NCBI GenBank assembly: GCA_947472655.1
Contig: CANJCG010000014.1
Location: forward strand, 1-19,685
Direction of reading: 5' to 3'
Length of the DNA: 19,685 nt
DNA from: Actinomycetota bacterium
Lineage (GTDB): Bacteria; Actinomycetota; Actinomycetes; S36-B12
The notes beneath the pieces were generated by a model that saw nothing but the letters and a program-made list of their open reading frames with translations, was not told where the DNA came from and did no database searches. Made by a program: the position numbers and the translations under genes. Below, piece after piece: positions 14,109-19,685 of this stretch (position 1 is the first letter of the stretch; each line of letters opens with the position of its first letter).

Positions 14109-14783
14109 ATGAGCAAGGTGAAGGTGGTGCTGATAACGGCAGTGTTATGCCTGGTTATTGCCGGCCCGGCCCGAGCAGTAGGCGACCCAGCACCCACCCA
14201 GCACGGAATCACAACGGCTGGAGGCAGCCAAGTGCCGACTGTTGCCCAGGGCGTCACGCCTTCGCCAACGCCAACTCAACAGCCGTCGGCGGCTGCCCAG
14301 CCGGTTGCTACACCAGAACCGACAGCAAGCCCCCTAGTTAGTCCTGTGGCGAGTCCAGTAGCGCAGCCGCCAGACGAAACAACCCAGCGGGCCCTTGAAG
14401 CCGGCTTTGCCAAAGGTGAAGGTAAGGCCGCTGATCTTCACGGGGTGGCAGACAGTTTGTATAAAGGCAAATGGTTTAGCGCGAAGGCTGAAAACAAGCG
14501 TAAGTGCATCGTGCGTAAAGAGACTGGCGGTAATTACGAATCAGTAAGTTCAGGCGGTGACTATCGCGGGGCCTATCAAATGAGTCGGCCGCTAGCTGTT
14601 GGCGCAGCTTGGATGATGCAAGCCGAAGTGAAAAAAGAATTCGGTGCGGAAGCTGTCGCAACTGTCGAAAAACTCAGAGACATCCCCACGCAAAAATGGA
14701 ACCGCTATTGGCAAGATCGAGCCTTTTGGACAATCTGGCGAAACGGTTCAGGTAGTGATCACTGGCATGTGCGCGGCTGTTAA
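14109..14783 (+). CDS. Secreted lysozyme-like (transglycosylase/Rpf-like) protein
   Basis: A 224-residue exported protein. Residues 1-23 form a signal peptide (hydrophobic VVLITAVLCLVIAG, then the AxA-type site PARA before VGD). Residues 25-90 are a low-complexity Pro/Thr/Ala/Ser linker typical of wall-spanning proteins. The C-terminal domain (about 92-224) has CIVRKETGGNYESV, where Glu 138 sits where lysozyme-like and resuscitation-promoting factors have their catalytic Glu, then GDYRGAYQMSRPLAVGAAW. Cys 133 and the terminal Cys 224 may form a disulfide. A peptidoglycan-cleaving role is inferred from this resemblance. The ATG start is supported by the signal peptide. It is preceded by the long spacer and overlaps the convergent fumarase gene by 4 bases. 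The exact subfamily is not known. Confidence 0.78.
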   Translation: MSKVKVVLITAVLCLVIAGPARAVGDPAPTQHGITTAGGSQVPTVAQGVTPSPTPTQQPSAAAQPVATPEPTASPLVSPVASPVAQPPDETTQRALEAGFAKGEGKAADLHGVADSLYKGKWFSAKAENKRKCIVRKETGGNYESVSSGGDYRGAYQMSRPLAVGAAWMMQAEVKKEFGAEAVATVEKLRDIPTQKWNRYWQDRAFWTIWRNGSGSDHWHVRGC

Positions 14784-16447
14784 CCCTTTGGCTGGCCAAC
14801 CGGAATAGAAGTAATCGTCGGCTTCATCGTTTCGGCAAAGAAATCATTGCCCTTGTCGTCGACTACGACAAAGGCGGGGAAGTTCACTACCTCGATCTTC
14901 CACACGGCTTCCATGCCAAGGTCAGGGAAATCGAGAACTTCAACTTTAGTGATGTTGTCTTGAGCTAATCGAGCAGCGGGGCCGCCAATTGACCCGAGGT
15001 AGAAACCACCGTTTTCCTTACAAGCATTCGTGACCGCAAGGCTTCGGTTGCCTTTCGCCAACATGACAAATGAGCCGCCAGATTTCTGGAACAAATCTAC
15101 GTAGCCATCCATGCGCCCAGCGGTAGTTGGACCAAATGAACCAGACGCGTAACCCGCAGGGGTCTTAGCTGGGCCGGCGTAATACACCGCGTGATCTTTG
15201 AAGTACTCAGGCATTGGTTCGCCACGATCAAGCATCGCTTTGATTCGTGCATGTGCGAGATCGCGAGCAACAATCAAAGATCCAGTGAGTGAAATTCGAG
15301 TCTTGACTGGAAGCTTTGAGAGTTGCTCTCTGATGTTGCTCATAGGTTGGTTGAGATCAATCGAAACCACATCGTCGTCAAGATGATCATCAGTGACTTC
15401 AGGCAGGTATTGGGCAGGCTCACGTTCGAGCTGTTCAAGGAAAACACCTTCTGCGGTGATCTTGGCCTTTGCTTGGCGATCCGCTGAGCAAGAAACCGCA
15501 ATTGCAACAGGTAGGGATGCGCCGTGACGAGGAAGACGAATGACGCGCACGTCATGGCAGAAGTATTTGCCACCAAATTGGGCACCAATGCCAAATTCCT
15601 GAGTCATCTTCCAGATTTCTTGTTCCATTTCAAGGTCACGGAAGGCATGGCCGGTAGGGGATCCATGAACGGGAAGACTGTCAAGGTAGCGAGCGCTGGC
15701 ATACTTCGCGGTCTTAAGTGCGTACTCGGCACTTGTTCCACCGACGACAACAGCTAAGTGGTACGGCGGGCAGGCCGCGGTCCCAAGGCTACGCAGGCTC
15801 TCGTCGAGGAAATTTTTAAATGAAGTGGGGTTCAGGAGCGCTGCGGTTTGTTGGTAGAGATAACTCTTATTCGCACTACCGCCGCCCTTTGCCATAAATA
15901 AGAATTCGTATTCAGCTTCATGGCCTTCGTGAGTATTTGCGTATAGCTCAATTTGTGCCGGCAAGTTCGTCGCAGTGTTGCGCTCTTCCCACATAGTGAT
16001 GGGTGCCATCTGAGAATAGCGAAGATTCAAGTTTTGGTAGGCATCGAAAATACCGCGAGACAGATGCTCTTCATCAGATCCGGTGGTCCAGACGTGCTGG
16101 CCTTTTTTTGCACTAACAATCGCTGTTCCGGTGTCTTGGCACATAGGTAGAACGCCACCGGCAGAGATGTTTGCGTTCTTGAGAAGATCAAGTGCTACGA
16201 ATCGATCGTTTGGGCTGGCTTCTGGATCTTCAAGAATCCGTGCGAGCTGGGCCAAGTGGCCTGGCCGCAATAAATGGGAGATGTCGCGGAGAGCTTCGTA
16301 GGCAAGAACTTGCAGTGCTGATGGTTCAACCTTCAATATTGTGCGGCCATCAACTGTGGTGGTGCTGACCCCATCTGTCGTGATGAGCCGGTAAGGGGTG
16401 TCATCCGGGCCTATGGGAAGCAACTCTTGATACTGAAAATCGACCAT
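14780..16447 (-). CDS. Fumarate hydratase, class I (4Fe-4S)
   Basis: TCA-cycle enzyme interconverting fumarate and malate. The 555-residue protein is the fused alpha-beta form of the oxygen-sensitive class I enzymes. Three cysteines bind the 4Fe-4S cluster: Cys 103 in PMCQDTG, Cys 226 in TAACPPYH and Cys 320 in AVSCSADRQ. The blocks KGGGSANKSYLYQ, YASGSFGPTTAGRMDGYVD and AKGNRSLAVTNACKENGGFYLGSIGGPAA are also typical. The frame extends to 16474, but the ATG at 16447 lies 6 bases after TACGCT and gives the normal N-terminus MVDFQYQELLPIG. It lies 98 bases downstream of glpX. M. tuberculosis has a class II fumarase at this position, so the gene content differs while the order is kept. The call is certain; fumA or fumB naming is not. 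Confidence 0.95.
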   Translation of the reverse strand: MVDFQYQELLPIGPDDTPYRLITTDGVSTTTVDGRTILKVEPSALQVLAYEALRDISHLLRPGHLAQLARILEDPEASPNDRFVALDLLKNANISAGGVLPMCQDTGTAIVSAKKGQHVWTTGSDEEHLSRGIFDAYQNLNLRYSQMAPITMWEERNTATNLPAQIELYANTHEGHEAEYEFLFMAKGGGSANKSYLYQQTAALLNPTSFKNFLDESLRSLGTAACPPYHLAVVVGGTSAEYALKTAKYASARYLDSLPVHGSPTGHAFRDLEMEQEIWKMTQEFGIGAQFGGKYFCHDVRVIRLPRHGASLPVAIAVSCSADRQAKAKITAEGVFLEQLEREPAQYLPEVTDDHLDDDVVSIDLNQPMSNIREQLSKLPVKTRISLTGSLIVARDLAHARIKAMLDRGEPMPEYFKDHAVYYAGPAKTPAGYASGSFGPTTAGRMDGYVDLFQKSGGSFVMLAKGNRSLAVTNACKENGGFYLGSIGGPAARLAQDNITKVEVLDFPDLGMEAVWKIEVVNFPAFVVVDDKGNDFFAETMKPTITSIPVGQPKG

Positions 16448-16453
16448 AGGGGA

Positions 16454-16459
16454 AGCGTA
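16454..16459 (-). promoter_or_regulatory. Putative -10 box of the fumarase gene (leaderless)
   Basis: On the minus strand TACGCT precedes the ATG at 16447 by 6 bases (TCCCCT). The same hexamer and gap occur at msrA and xseA. Confidence 0.55.
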
Positions 16460-16492
16460 GGCCCCAAATCGCACTCAGTTACGTGACTTGGC

Positions 16493-16506
16493 TGTGAGCC
16501 TTCACA
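16493..16506. repeat. CRP-like half-site palindrome upstream of fumarase
   Basis: TGTGA and TCACA form perfect inverted arms around GCCT, centred about 52 bases upstream of the presumed fumarase transcription start, in the 98-base gap after glpX. The arms equal CRP/GlxR half sites, but these regulators expect a 6-base spacer and here it is 4. It might instead form a small hairpin at the end of the glpX mRNA; no T-run follows on the minus strand. Confidence 0.35.
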
Positions 16507-16545
16507 CGGAGTGCGCCTCACGCGCGCAGGCTACAGAGTTGCCGC

Positions 16546-17577
16546 TTAGTTCAGGTCGGGCTTGCCGACGCCAGCACTGTGAAAGTCAACCGCTGAGTAC
16601 TGGCCAAGCTTGGCTAAGCGATGCTCGCTCGCCACTTCGCGAATAGTTCCGCTCTTTCCGCGCATGACGATTGAGTGAGTGGTTGGACCTTCTGGACGGT
16701 AGCGAACGCCTCGTAGCAATTCGCCGTCAGTGATACCTGTTGCGCAGAAGAAGATGTTTTCACCTCGAACAAGGTCATGAGTGTGAAGAACACGATCAAG
16801 ATCGTGCCCCGCATCAAGTGCCTTGCGCCGTTCGGCTTCATCATGCGGCCACAATTTCGCCTGAATCGCGCCACCCATGCACACCATTGCTGCAGCAGCG
16901 ATGATGCCTTCGGGAGTACCACCGATACCGGCGAGCAAATCAACGCCAGTTCCCGCGCGCGCGGCCATGATTGCTCCGGCTACGTCTCCATCGGTGATGA
17001 GTTTTATTCGAGCACCGGCGTCGCGAACTTCTTGAATCAAGGTCTTATGCCGGGGACGGTCCAAAATGCAGACGGTCAAGTCAGCGACTTGTTCGCTCTT
17101 TGCCTTTGCAAGTTGCTCAAGGTTCCAGCCAATCGGCGCATTGATATCAATGACGTCAGCACCGACAGCTCCGACAACCAGTTTCTCCATATAGAACACA
17201 GCACTGGGGTCAAACATTGCTCCACGTTCGGCAACTGCGATCACCGCAATAGCGTTTGGCATGCCATTCGCTGCCAACGTTGTGCCGTCAATTGGGTCAA
17301 CTGCAACATCTGCTTCGGCGCCGGTGCCATCGCCAACTCGCTCACCGTTAAAGAGCATAGGAGCGTCGTCCTTTTCACCCTCACCAATGACAACGACACC
17401 GTTCATGCTGACACTGCCGATAAGGGAACGCATGGCATTCACGGCTGCACCATCAGCACCGTTCTTGTCGCCACGGCCTACCCAGCGGGCAGCCGCCATC
17501 GCTGCGGCCTCGGTGACTCGTACAAGCTCGAGGGCCATATTCCGATCGGGGACCTCGAGGGTGCTGGGTGTCGTCAT
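16546..17577 (-). CDS. glpX: Fructose-1,6-bisphosphatase class II (GlpX)
   Basis: Gluconeogenic phosphatase that hydrolyses fructose 1,6-bisphosphate; in many Actinobacteria GlpX is the essential enzyme of this step. The 343-residue protein has the metal and phosphate sites VVVIGEGEKDDAPML (61-75) and AVDPIDGTTLAANG (92-105), then the class II blocks ITDGDVAGAIMAARAGTGVD, GGTPEGIIAAAAMVCMGG and FFCATGITDGELLRGVRY. The ATG at 17577 is preceded by the strong Shine-Dalgarno sequence AGGAGG (17585-17590 on the plus strand). TAGGAT further upstream is the likely -10 box, so this gene is leadered. It precedes the fumarase gene by 98 bases and is divergent from the DUF4245 gene; the glpX-DUF4245 pair is kept in M. 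tuberculosis (Rv1099c-Rv1100, from memory). Confidence 0.96.
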   Translation of the reverse strand: MTTPSTLEVPDRNMALELVRVTEAAAMAAARWVGRGDKNGADGAAVNAMRSLIGSVSMNGVVVIGEGEKDDAPMLFNGERVGDGTGAEADVAVDPIDGTTLAANGMPNAIAVIAVAERGAMFDPSAVFYMEKLVVGAVGADVIDINAPIGWNLEQLAKAKSEQVADLTVCILDRPRHKTLIQEVRDAGARIKLITDGDVAGAIMAARAGTGVDLLAGIGGTPEGIIAAAAMVCMGGAIQAKLWPHDEAERRKALDAGHDLDRVLHTHDLVRGENIFFCATGITDGELLRGVRYRPEGPTTHSIVMRGKSGTIREVASEHRLAKLGQYSAVDFHSAGVGKPDLN

Positions 17578-17584
17578 GTTTTTC

Positions 17585-17590
17585 CTCCTG
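17585..17590 (-). promoter_or_regulatory. Shine-Dalgarno sequence of glpX
   Basis: On the minus strand AGGAGG ends 7 bases (AAAAAC) before the glpX ATG. A TAGGAT hexamer 8 bases further upstream is a -10 candidate. The pair shows glpX has a short leader. Confidence 0.65.
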
Positions 17591-17657
17591 AGCGGATCCT
17601 ATTAAACAAATGGCCCTCGAGATCAGTGCGCTCGCAGGTATGCGTCATCATGACTAT

Positions 17658-18215
17658 GTGAGTACCAACACGCCTCAACCCACTGGCCGACCCAATGCTC
17701 GCCTGGGTCAGACGATGGCTGACTTGGCGCGATCAATTGCCGTGGTTCTTGCGGCCATTGGCGTGATTATGGTGATTATTCACCGCGAGAGCCCGGATCC
17801 GGTTCGAGAAGTGAGCATTAGTGCACCGCTGATGTTAGCCAATATGCAAGCAACCTTCCCCATAGAAGTTCCACAGAATCAGGCTGGCTACCGTCTGACA
17901 AGCGCGCGATTTAAAGGGATACCAACTCCGGTTTGGCATCTTGGCTATGTCACACCCAACAATGACTACGTACAGCTTGAGCAGTCAGCGACAGAAAGTA
18001 CGCAGTTTTTGAAGTCTCAATTGGTTGGCACCAAAAAAGTGGGAACCGTCAAAATTAATGGGCTTACCTGGACAATTTATGACGGTCAAGATCAAGACGC
18101 ACTTGTGCGATTGGCTAAGGGTGTAACAACTGCAGTGAGTGGTACGGCACCCCTTGATGAACTAAAGCGCGTTGCGACGTCACTTGCTACTCAGAAACAG
18201 ACTCAGCTTCTGTAA
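17658..18215 (+). CDS. DUF4245 family membrane-anchored protein
   Basis: A 185-residue protein with one N-terminal membrane helix (LARSIAVVLAAIGVIMVII, about residues 24-42) and an extracytoplasmic domain. The linker has Pro and Asp, and the domain contains YRLTSARF, TPVWHLGYVTPNNDYVQLEQS and KINGLTWTIYDG, which match the actinobacterial DUF4245 family; function unknown. The frame opens at an ATG at 17610, but the GTG at 17658 gives MSTNTPQPTGRPNARLGQTMADLARS, a normal cytoplasmic N-terminus. A weak box, CATCAT, lies 6 bases before it. It is divergent from glpX and corresponds to Rv1100. Its 3' end overlaps the convergent xseB by 29 bases, the longest overlap in the window. The start is the weak point of this call. 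Confidence 0.85.
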   Translation: MSTNTPQPTGRPNARLGQTMADLARSIAVVLAAIGVIMVIIHRESPDPVREVSISAPLMLANMQATFPIEVPQNQAGYRLTSARFKGIPTPVWHLGYVTPNNDYVQLEQSATESTQFLKSQLVGTKKVGTVKINGLTWTIYDGQDQDALVRLAKGVTTAVSGTAPLDELKRVATSLATQKQTQLL

Positions 18216-18396
18216 TTTTTGTGCGCGCTGATTCCAGCCATTGCTGGCAATGTGCGGCAAGCACTTCGCCCCGTTCCCACAACGCAAGTGAGGCTTCTAG
18301 CGTGTGGCCACCTGATTCAAGGCTTGATACGACTCCCGCGAGTTCATCTCGTGCTTCTTCAAAAGTAAGTTTTGAAACATCAACCGGCTTGCTCAT
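18187..18396 (-). CDS. xseB: Exodeoxyribonuclease VII small subunit
   Basis: Small helical subunit of exonuclease VII, which degrades single-stranded DNA to oligonucleotides in repair. The 69-residue protein has the family core LTFEEARDELAGVVSSLESGGHTLEASLALWERGEVLAAHC, which forms a two-helix hairpin. Its ATG overlaps the xseA stop in an ATGA arrangement, with GGAGG just upstream inside xseA, so both subunits are made by coupled translation in the order large then small. The 3' end lies 29 bases into the convergent DUF4245 gene. The length is normal for the family. The family call is secure. Confidence 0.94.
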   Translation of the reverse strand: MSKPVDVSKLTFEEARDELAGVVSSLESGGHTLEASLALWERGEVLAAHCQQWLESARTKITEAESVSE

Positions 18397-19550
18397 GATT
18401 CCTCCATTGCGCTGTCGAATGATTGAGCTTGGAACGCACCCCGAGCAACACGGATGCGAATGAATTCTCCAGGAGACAAAGTTGATGCATCGCGAACAAT
18501 TTCGCCAACCTCGTTGGTGACAATGGCATAACCACGGTCCAAAGTTGCTGCAGGGGAAAGCGCTCGCACCCGAGCAGTGAGATGCTCGAGGTCTCGCTGA
18601 TTGGTATCGATCAAGTGATTGAGCCGTGTGCGAATCCTCCTTCGACTGTCTTGCGCAAACCCAGACTCTCGATCGAGTCGATTGCGAAGTCCGGAGACAG
18701 AACGGTTACGTAGTGCAGAAATAATTGAGAATTGTTCTTGCCAGGACGGCACGATTCGTTTCGCCGCGTCTGTTGGAGTTGAAGCACGCAGGTCAGCAAC
18801 AAGGTCAAGAAGTGGAGAGTCCTGCTCGTGACCGATTGCTGAAACGATCGGCGTCCGCGCCGCTGCAGCTGCGCGTACGAGTGTTTCGTTACTGAAGGGT
18901 AAGAGGTCTTCTACGCTGCCACCTCCTCGAGCGATAACGATGACGTCAACATCTTCAATGGCATCAAGTTCAAGCAGAGCTTCAGTGACACCGCTTACTG
19001 CTTGCACACCCTGCACAGCAACTTCACGCACTTCGAATGGAATGCCGGGCCAACGATCTTCTACGTTCACCAGCACGTCATGCATCGCTGCACTATTGCG
19101 GCCGCAGATTAAACCGATCCGACGAGGCAGGAAGGGAAGTGGTTGTTTACGTTCAAGGGAGAAAAGCCCTTCAGCAGTCAAGAGGTGTTTCAATCGTTCA
19201 AGTTGTTCCAGCAAGGCTCCTAAACCAACGGCCCGAATTTCCTTGGCTCGATACTGCAGGCTTCCTCGCCCCGTCCAATATTCCGGCTTGGCAAACACGA
19301 TGACTCGCTGGCCTTGAGCAAGGGGTGGTTCTACTCCGCCCACAAGGGCAGCGTCTGCCACAACGGTGAGTGACATGTCGACATCTGGATCGCGGAGCAC
19401 CAAGTAAATGTTGCGGGCCCCCGGGCGAGGTCGAAATTCGGCAACCTGACCATCAATCCAGATGGGGCCTAGCCGTCCGATCCATTCCCCGACGAGTCGC
19501 GAAACCGTGCGAACAGGGGTTGGGTGTTCAGCGGAGGAGTCAAGGGCCAC
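18393..19550 (-). CDS. xseA: Exodeoxyribonuclease VII large subunit
   Basis: Catalytic subunit of exonuclease VII. The protein has an N-terminal OB-fold that binds single-stranded DNA (VSRLVGEWIGRLGPIWIDGQ to about residue 105), the catalytic domain with RRIGLICGRNSAAMHDVLVN, VIVIARGGGSVEDLLPFSNE and SAIGHEQDSPLLDLVADLRA followed by STPTDAAK, then a helical segment and the C-terminal LSPAATLDRGYAIV. The frame opens at an ATG at 19586 (397 residues). I prefer the GTG at 19550 (385 residues) because it lies 6 bases after TACGCT, the same box and gap as at msrA and fumarase, and because it gives the usual short lead before the OB-fold. It is divergent from ispH and coupled to xseB by a 4-base overlap. 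Confidence 0.94.
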   Translation of the reverse strand: MALDSSAEHPTPVRTVSRLVGEWIGRLGPIWIDGQVAEFRPRPGARNIYLVLRDPDVDMSLTVVADAALVGGVEPPLAQGQRVIVFAKPEYWTGRGSLQYRAKEIRAVGLGALLEQLERLKHLLTAEGLFSLERKQPLPFLPRRIGLICGRNSAAMHDVLVNVEDRWPGIPFEVREVAVQGVQAVSGVTEALLELDAIEDVDVIVIARGGGSVEDLLPFSNETLVRAAAAARTPIVSAIGHEQDSPLLDLVADLRASTPTDAAKRIVPSWQEQFSIISALRNRSVSGLRNRLDRESGFAQDSRRRIRTRLNHLIDTNQRDLEHLTARVRALSPAATLDRGYAIVTNEVGEIVRDASTLSPGEFIRIRVARGAFQAQSFDSAMEES

Positions 19551-19556
19551 AGATGC

Positions 19557-19562
19557 AGCGTA
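19557..19562 (-). promoter_or_regulatory. Putative -10 box of xseA (leaderless)
   Basis: On the minus strand TACGCT precedes the GTG at 19550 by 6 bases (GCATCT). If correct, the upstream ATG at 19586 is outside the transcript and cannot be the start. Confidence 0.45.
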
Positions 19563-19587
19563 TGTGTTGCTGGCGATGTAGGACATC

Positions 19588-19593
19588 TACGAT
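19588..19593 (+). promoter_or_regulatory. Putative -10 box of ispH (leaderless)
   Basis: TACGAT lies 7 bases (GGGAGGC) before the ispH ATG. The GGGAGG in between is only one base from the ATG, too close to work as a Shine-Dalgarno sequence. Confidence 0.5.
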
Positions 19594-19600
19594 GGGAGGC

Positions 19601-19685
19601 ATGTCGAGCCCAAAGCGAGTCCTGCTAGCTGCCCCCCGGGGATACTGCGCCGGTGTGGACCGGGCGGTCACCACTGTTGAAAACG
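19601..19685 (+). CDS. ispH: 4-hydroxy-3-methylbut-2-enyl diphosphate reductase, 5' end
   Basis: Last step of the MEP isoprenoid pathway, reducing HMBPP to isopentenyl and dimethylallyl diphosphate with a 4Fe-4S cluster. Only 28 codons are inside the window: MSSPKRVLLAAPRGYCAGVD and the following RAVTTVEN. The GYCAGVDRAV motif with the first cluster-binding cysteine is diagnostic of IspH/LytB. The ATG at 19601 starts the protein at the expected distance from this motif. It is divergent from xseA, as with lytB2 (Rv1110) beyond xseA in M. tuberculosis, and its product supplies the substrate for the cis-prenyltransferase at 11681. Confidence 0.93.
   Translation, partial: MSSPKRVLLAAPRGYCAGVDRAVTTVEN

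Noticed and set aside
14015..14341. 108-codon frame starting in the leader of the secreted protein gene
   Set aside because: It runs out of frame through the real signal peptide and linker; the translation is shadow-like. A short regulatory upstream frame is not excluded but has no support.
16777..17661. Plus-strand 294-codon frame opposite glpX
   Set aside because: It is the longest shadow in the window, antisense to an unmistakable GlpX with all motifs intact.
1..19685. Mobile element, phage, toxin-antitoxin, defence or CRISPR system
   Set aside because: No transposase, integrase, direct-repeat array or recognised defence gene; the PIN domain belongs to the PhoH2 fusion, and no antitoxin-like frame stands before it.

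Overview
The window reads as core chromosome of an aerobic actinobacterium with about half G+C by eye and very tightly packed genes. The diagnostic genes are mca (mycothiol S-conjugate amidase; mycothiol is an actinobacterial thiol), a DUF4307 protein beside greA, a short-chain Rv1086-type cis-prenyltransferase, a DUF4245 protein and a SURF1 cytochrome oxidase assembly factor. The moderate G+C, overlapping genes and near absence of spacers fit a streamlined lineage, as in freshwater or marine planktonic Actinobacteria, but I cannot name a genus. I see no mobile element, CRISPR array, prophage, tRNA or rRNA.

Layout. 1-515: 3' part of a Bax inhibitor-1/YccA membrane protein (+). 519-2670: MFS exporter, msrA and a small unknown protein (all -). 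2696-3980: divergent pair of a TIGR04338-type HExxH metallohydrolase and a DUF2786 protein (+). 3977-4973: DUF4307 protein and greA (-). 5042-6835: mca, a small membrane protein and SURF1 (+). 6927-7298: DUF3817 membrane protein (+). 7291-7968: ung (-). 8146-8985: double-hotdog MaoC-like protein (+). 8992-9591: LysE/ArgO exporter (-). 9653-13912: DUF255 thioredoxin-domain protein, cis-prenyltransferase and PhoH2-type PIN-ATPase (+). 14109-14783: secreted lysozyme-like protein (+). 14780-17577: glpX and class I fumarase (-). 17658-18215: DUF4245 protein (+). 18187-19550: xseA and xseB (-). 19601 to the end: start of ispH (+).

From memory, the order greA, DUF4307, mca, small membrane protein, DUF255, cis-prenyltransferase, phoH2, fumarase, glpX, DUF4245, xseB, xseA, ispH follows Mycobacterium tuberculosis Rv1080c to Rv1110. 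SURF1, DUF3817, ung, the MaoC-like gene and lysE lie between the Rv1083 and Rv1084 equivalents. At the fumarase position the enzyme here is the Fe-S class I form, not the class II form of M. tuberculosis.

The most notable signal is in expression, not gene content. About half of the visible start codons sit 6 to 8 bases after a TAnnnT hexamer, the geometry of a -10 box that starts transcription at the start codon itself (leaderless mRNA). The hexamer TACGCT with a 6-base gap precedes msrA, fumarase and xseA alike. Genes inside operons tend instead to have Shine-Dalgarno sequences or overlapping stop/start codons. All six convergent gene pairs overlap or lie within 6 bases, leaving no room for ordinary terminators. 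A perfect 12-bp hairpin also lies inside the DUF255 gene. I found no clearly new multi-gene system; the metallohydrolase/DUF2786 pair is the best functional unknown.
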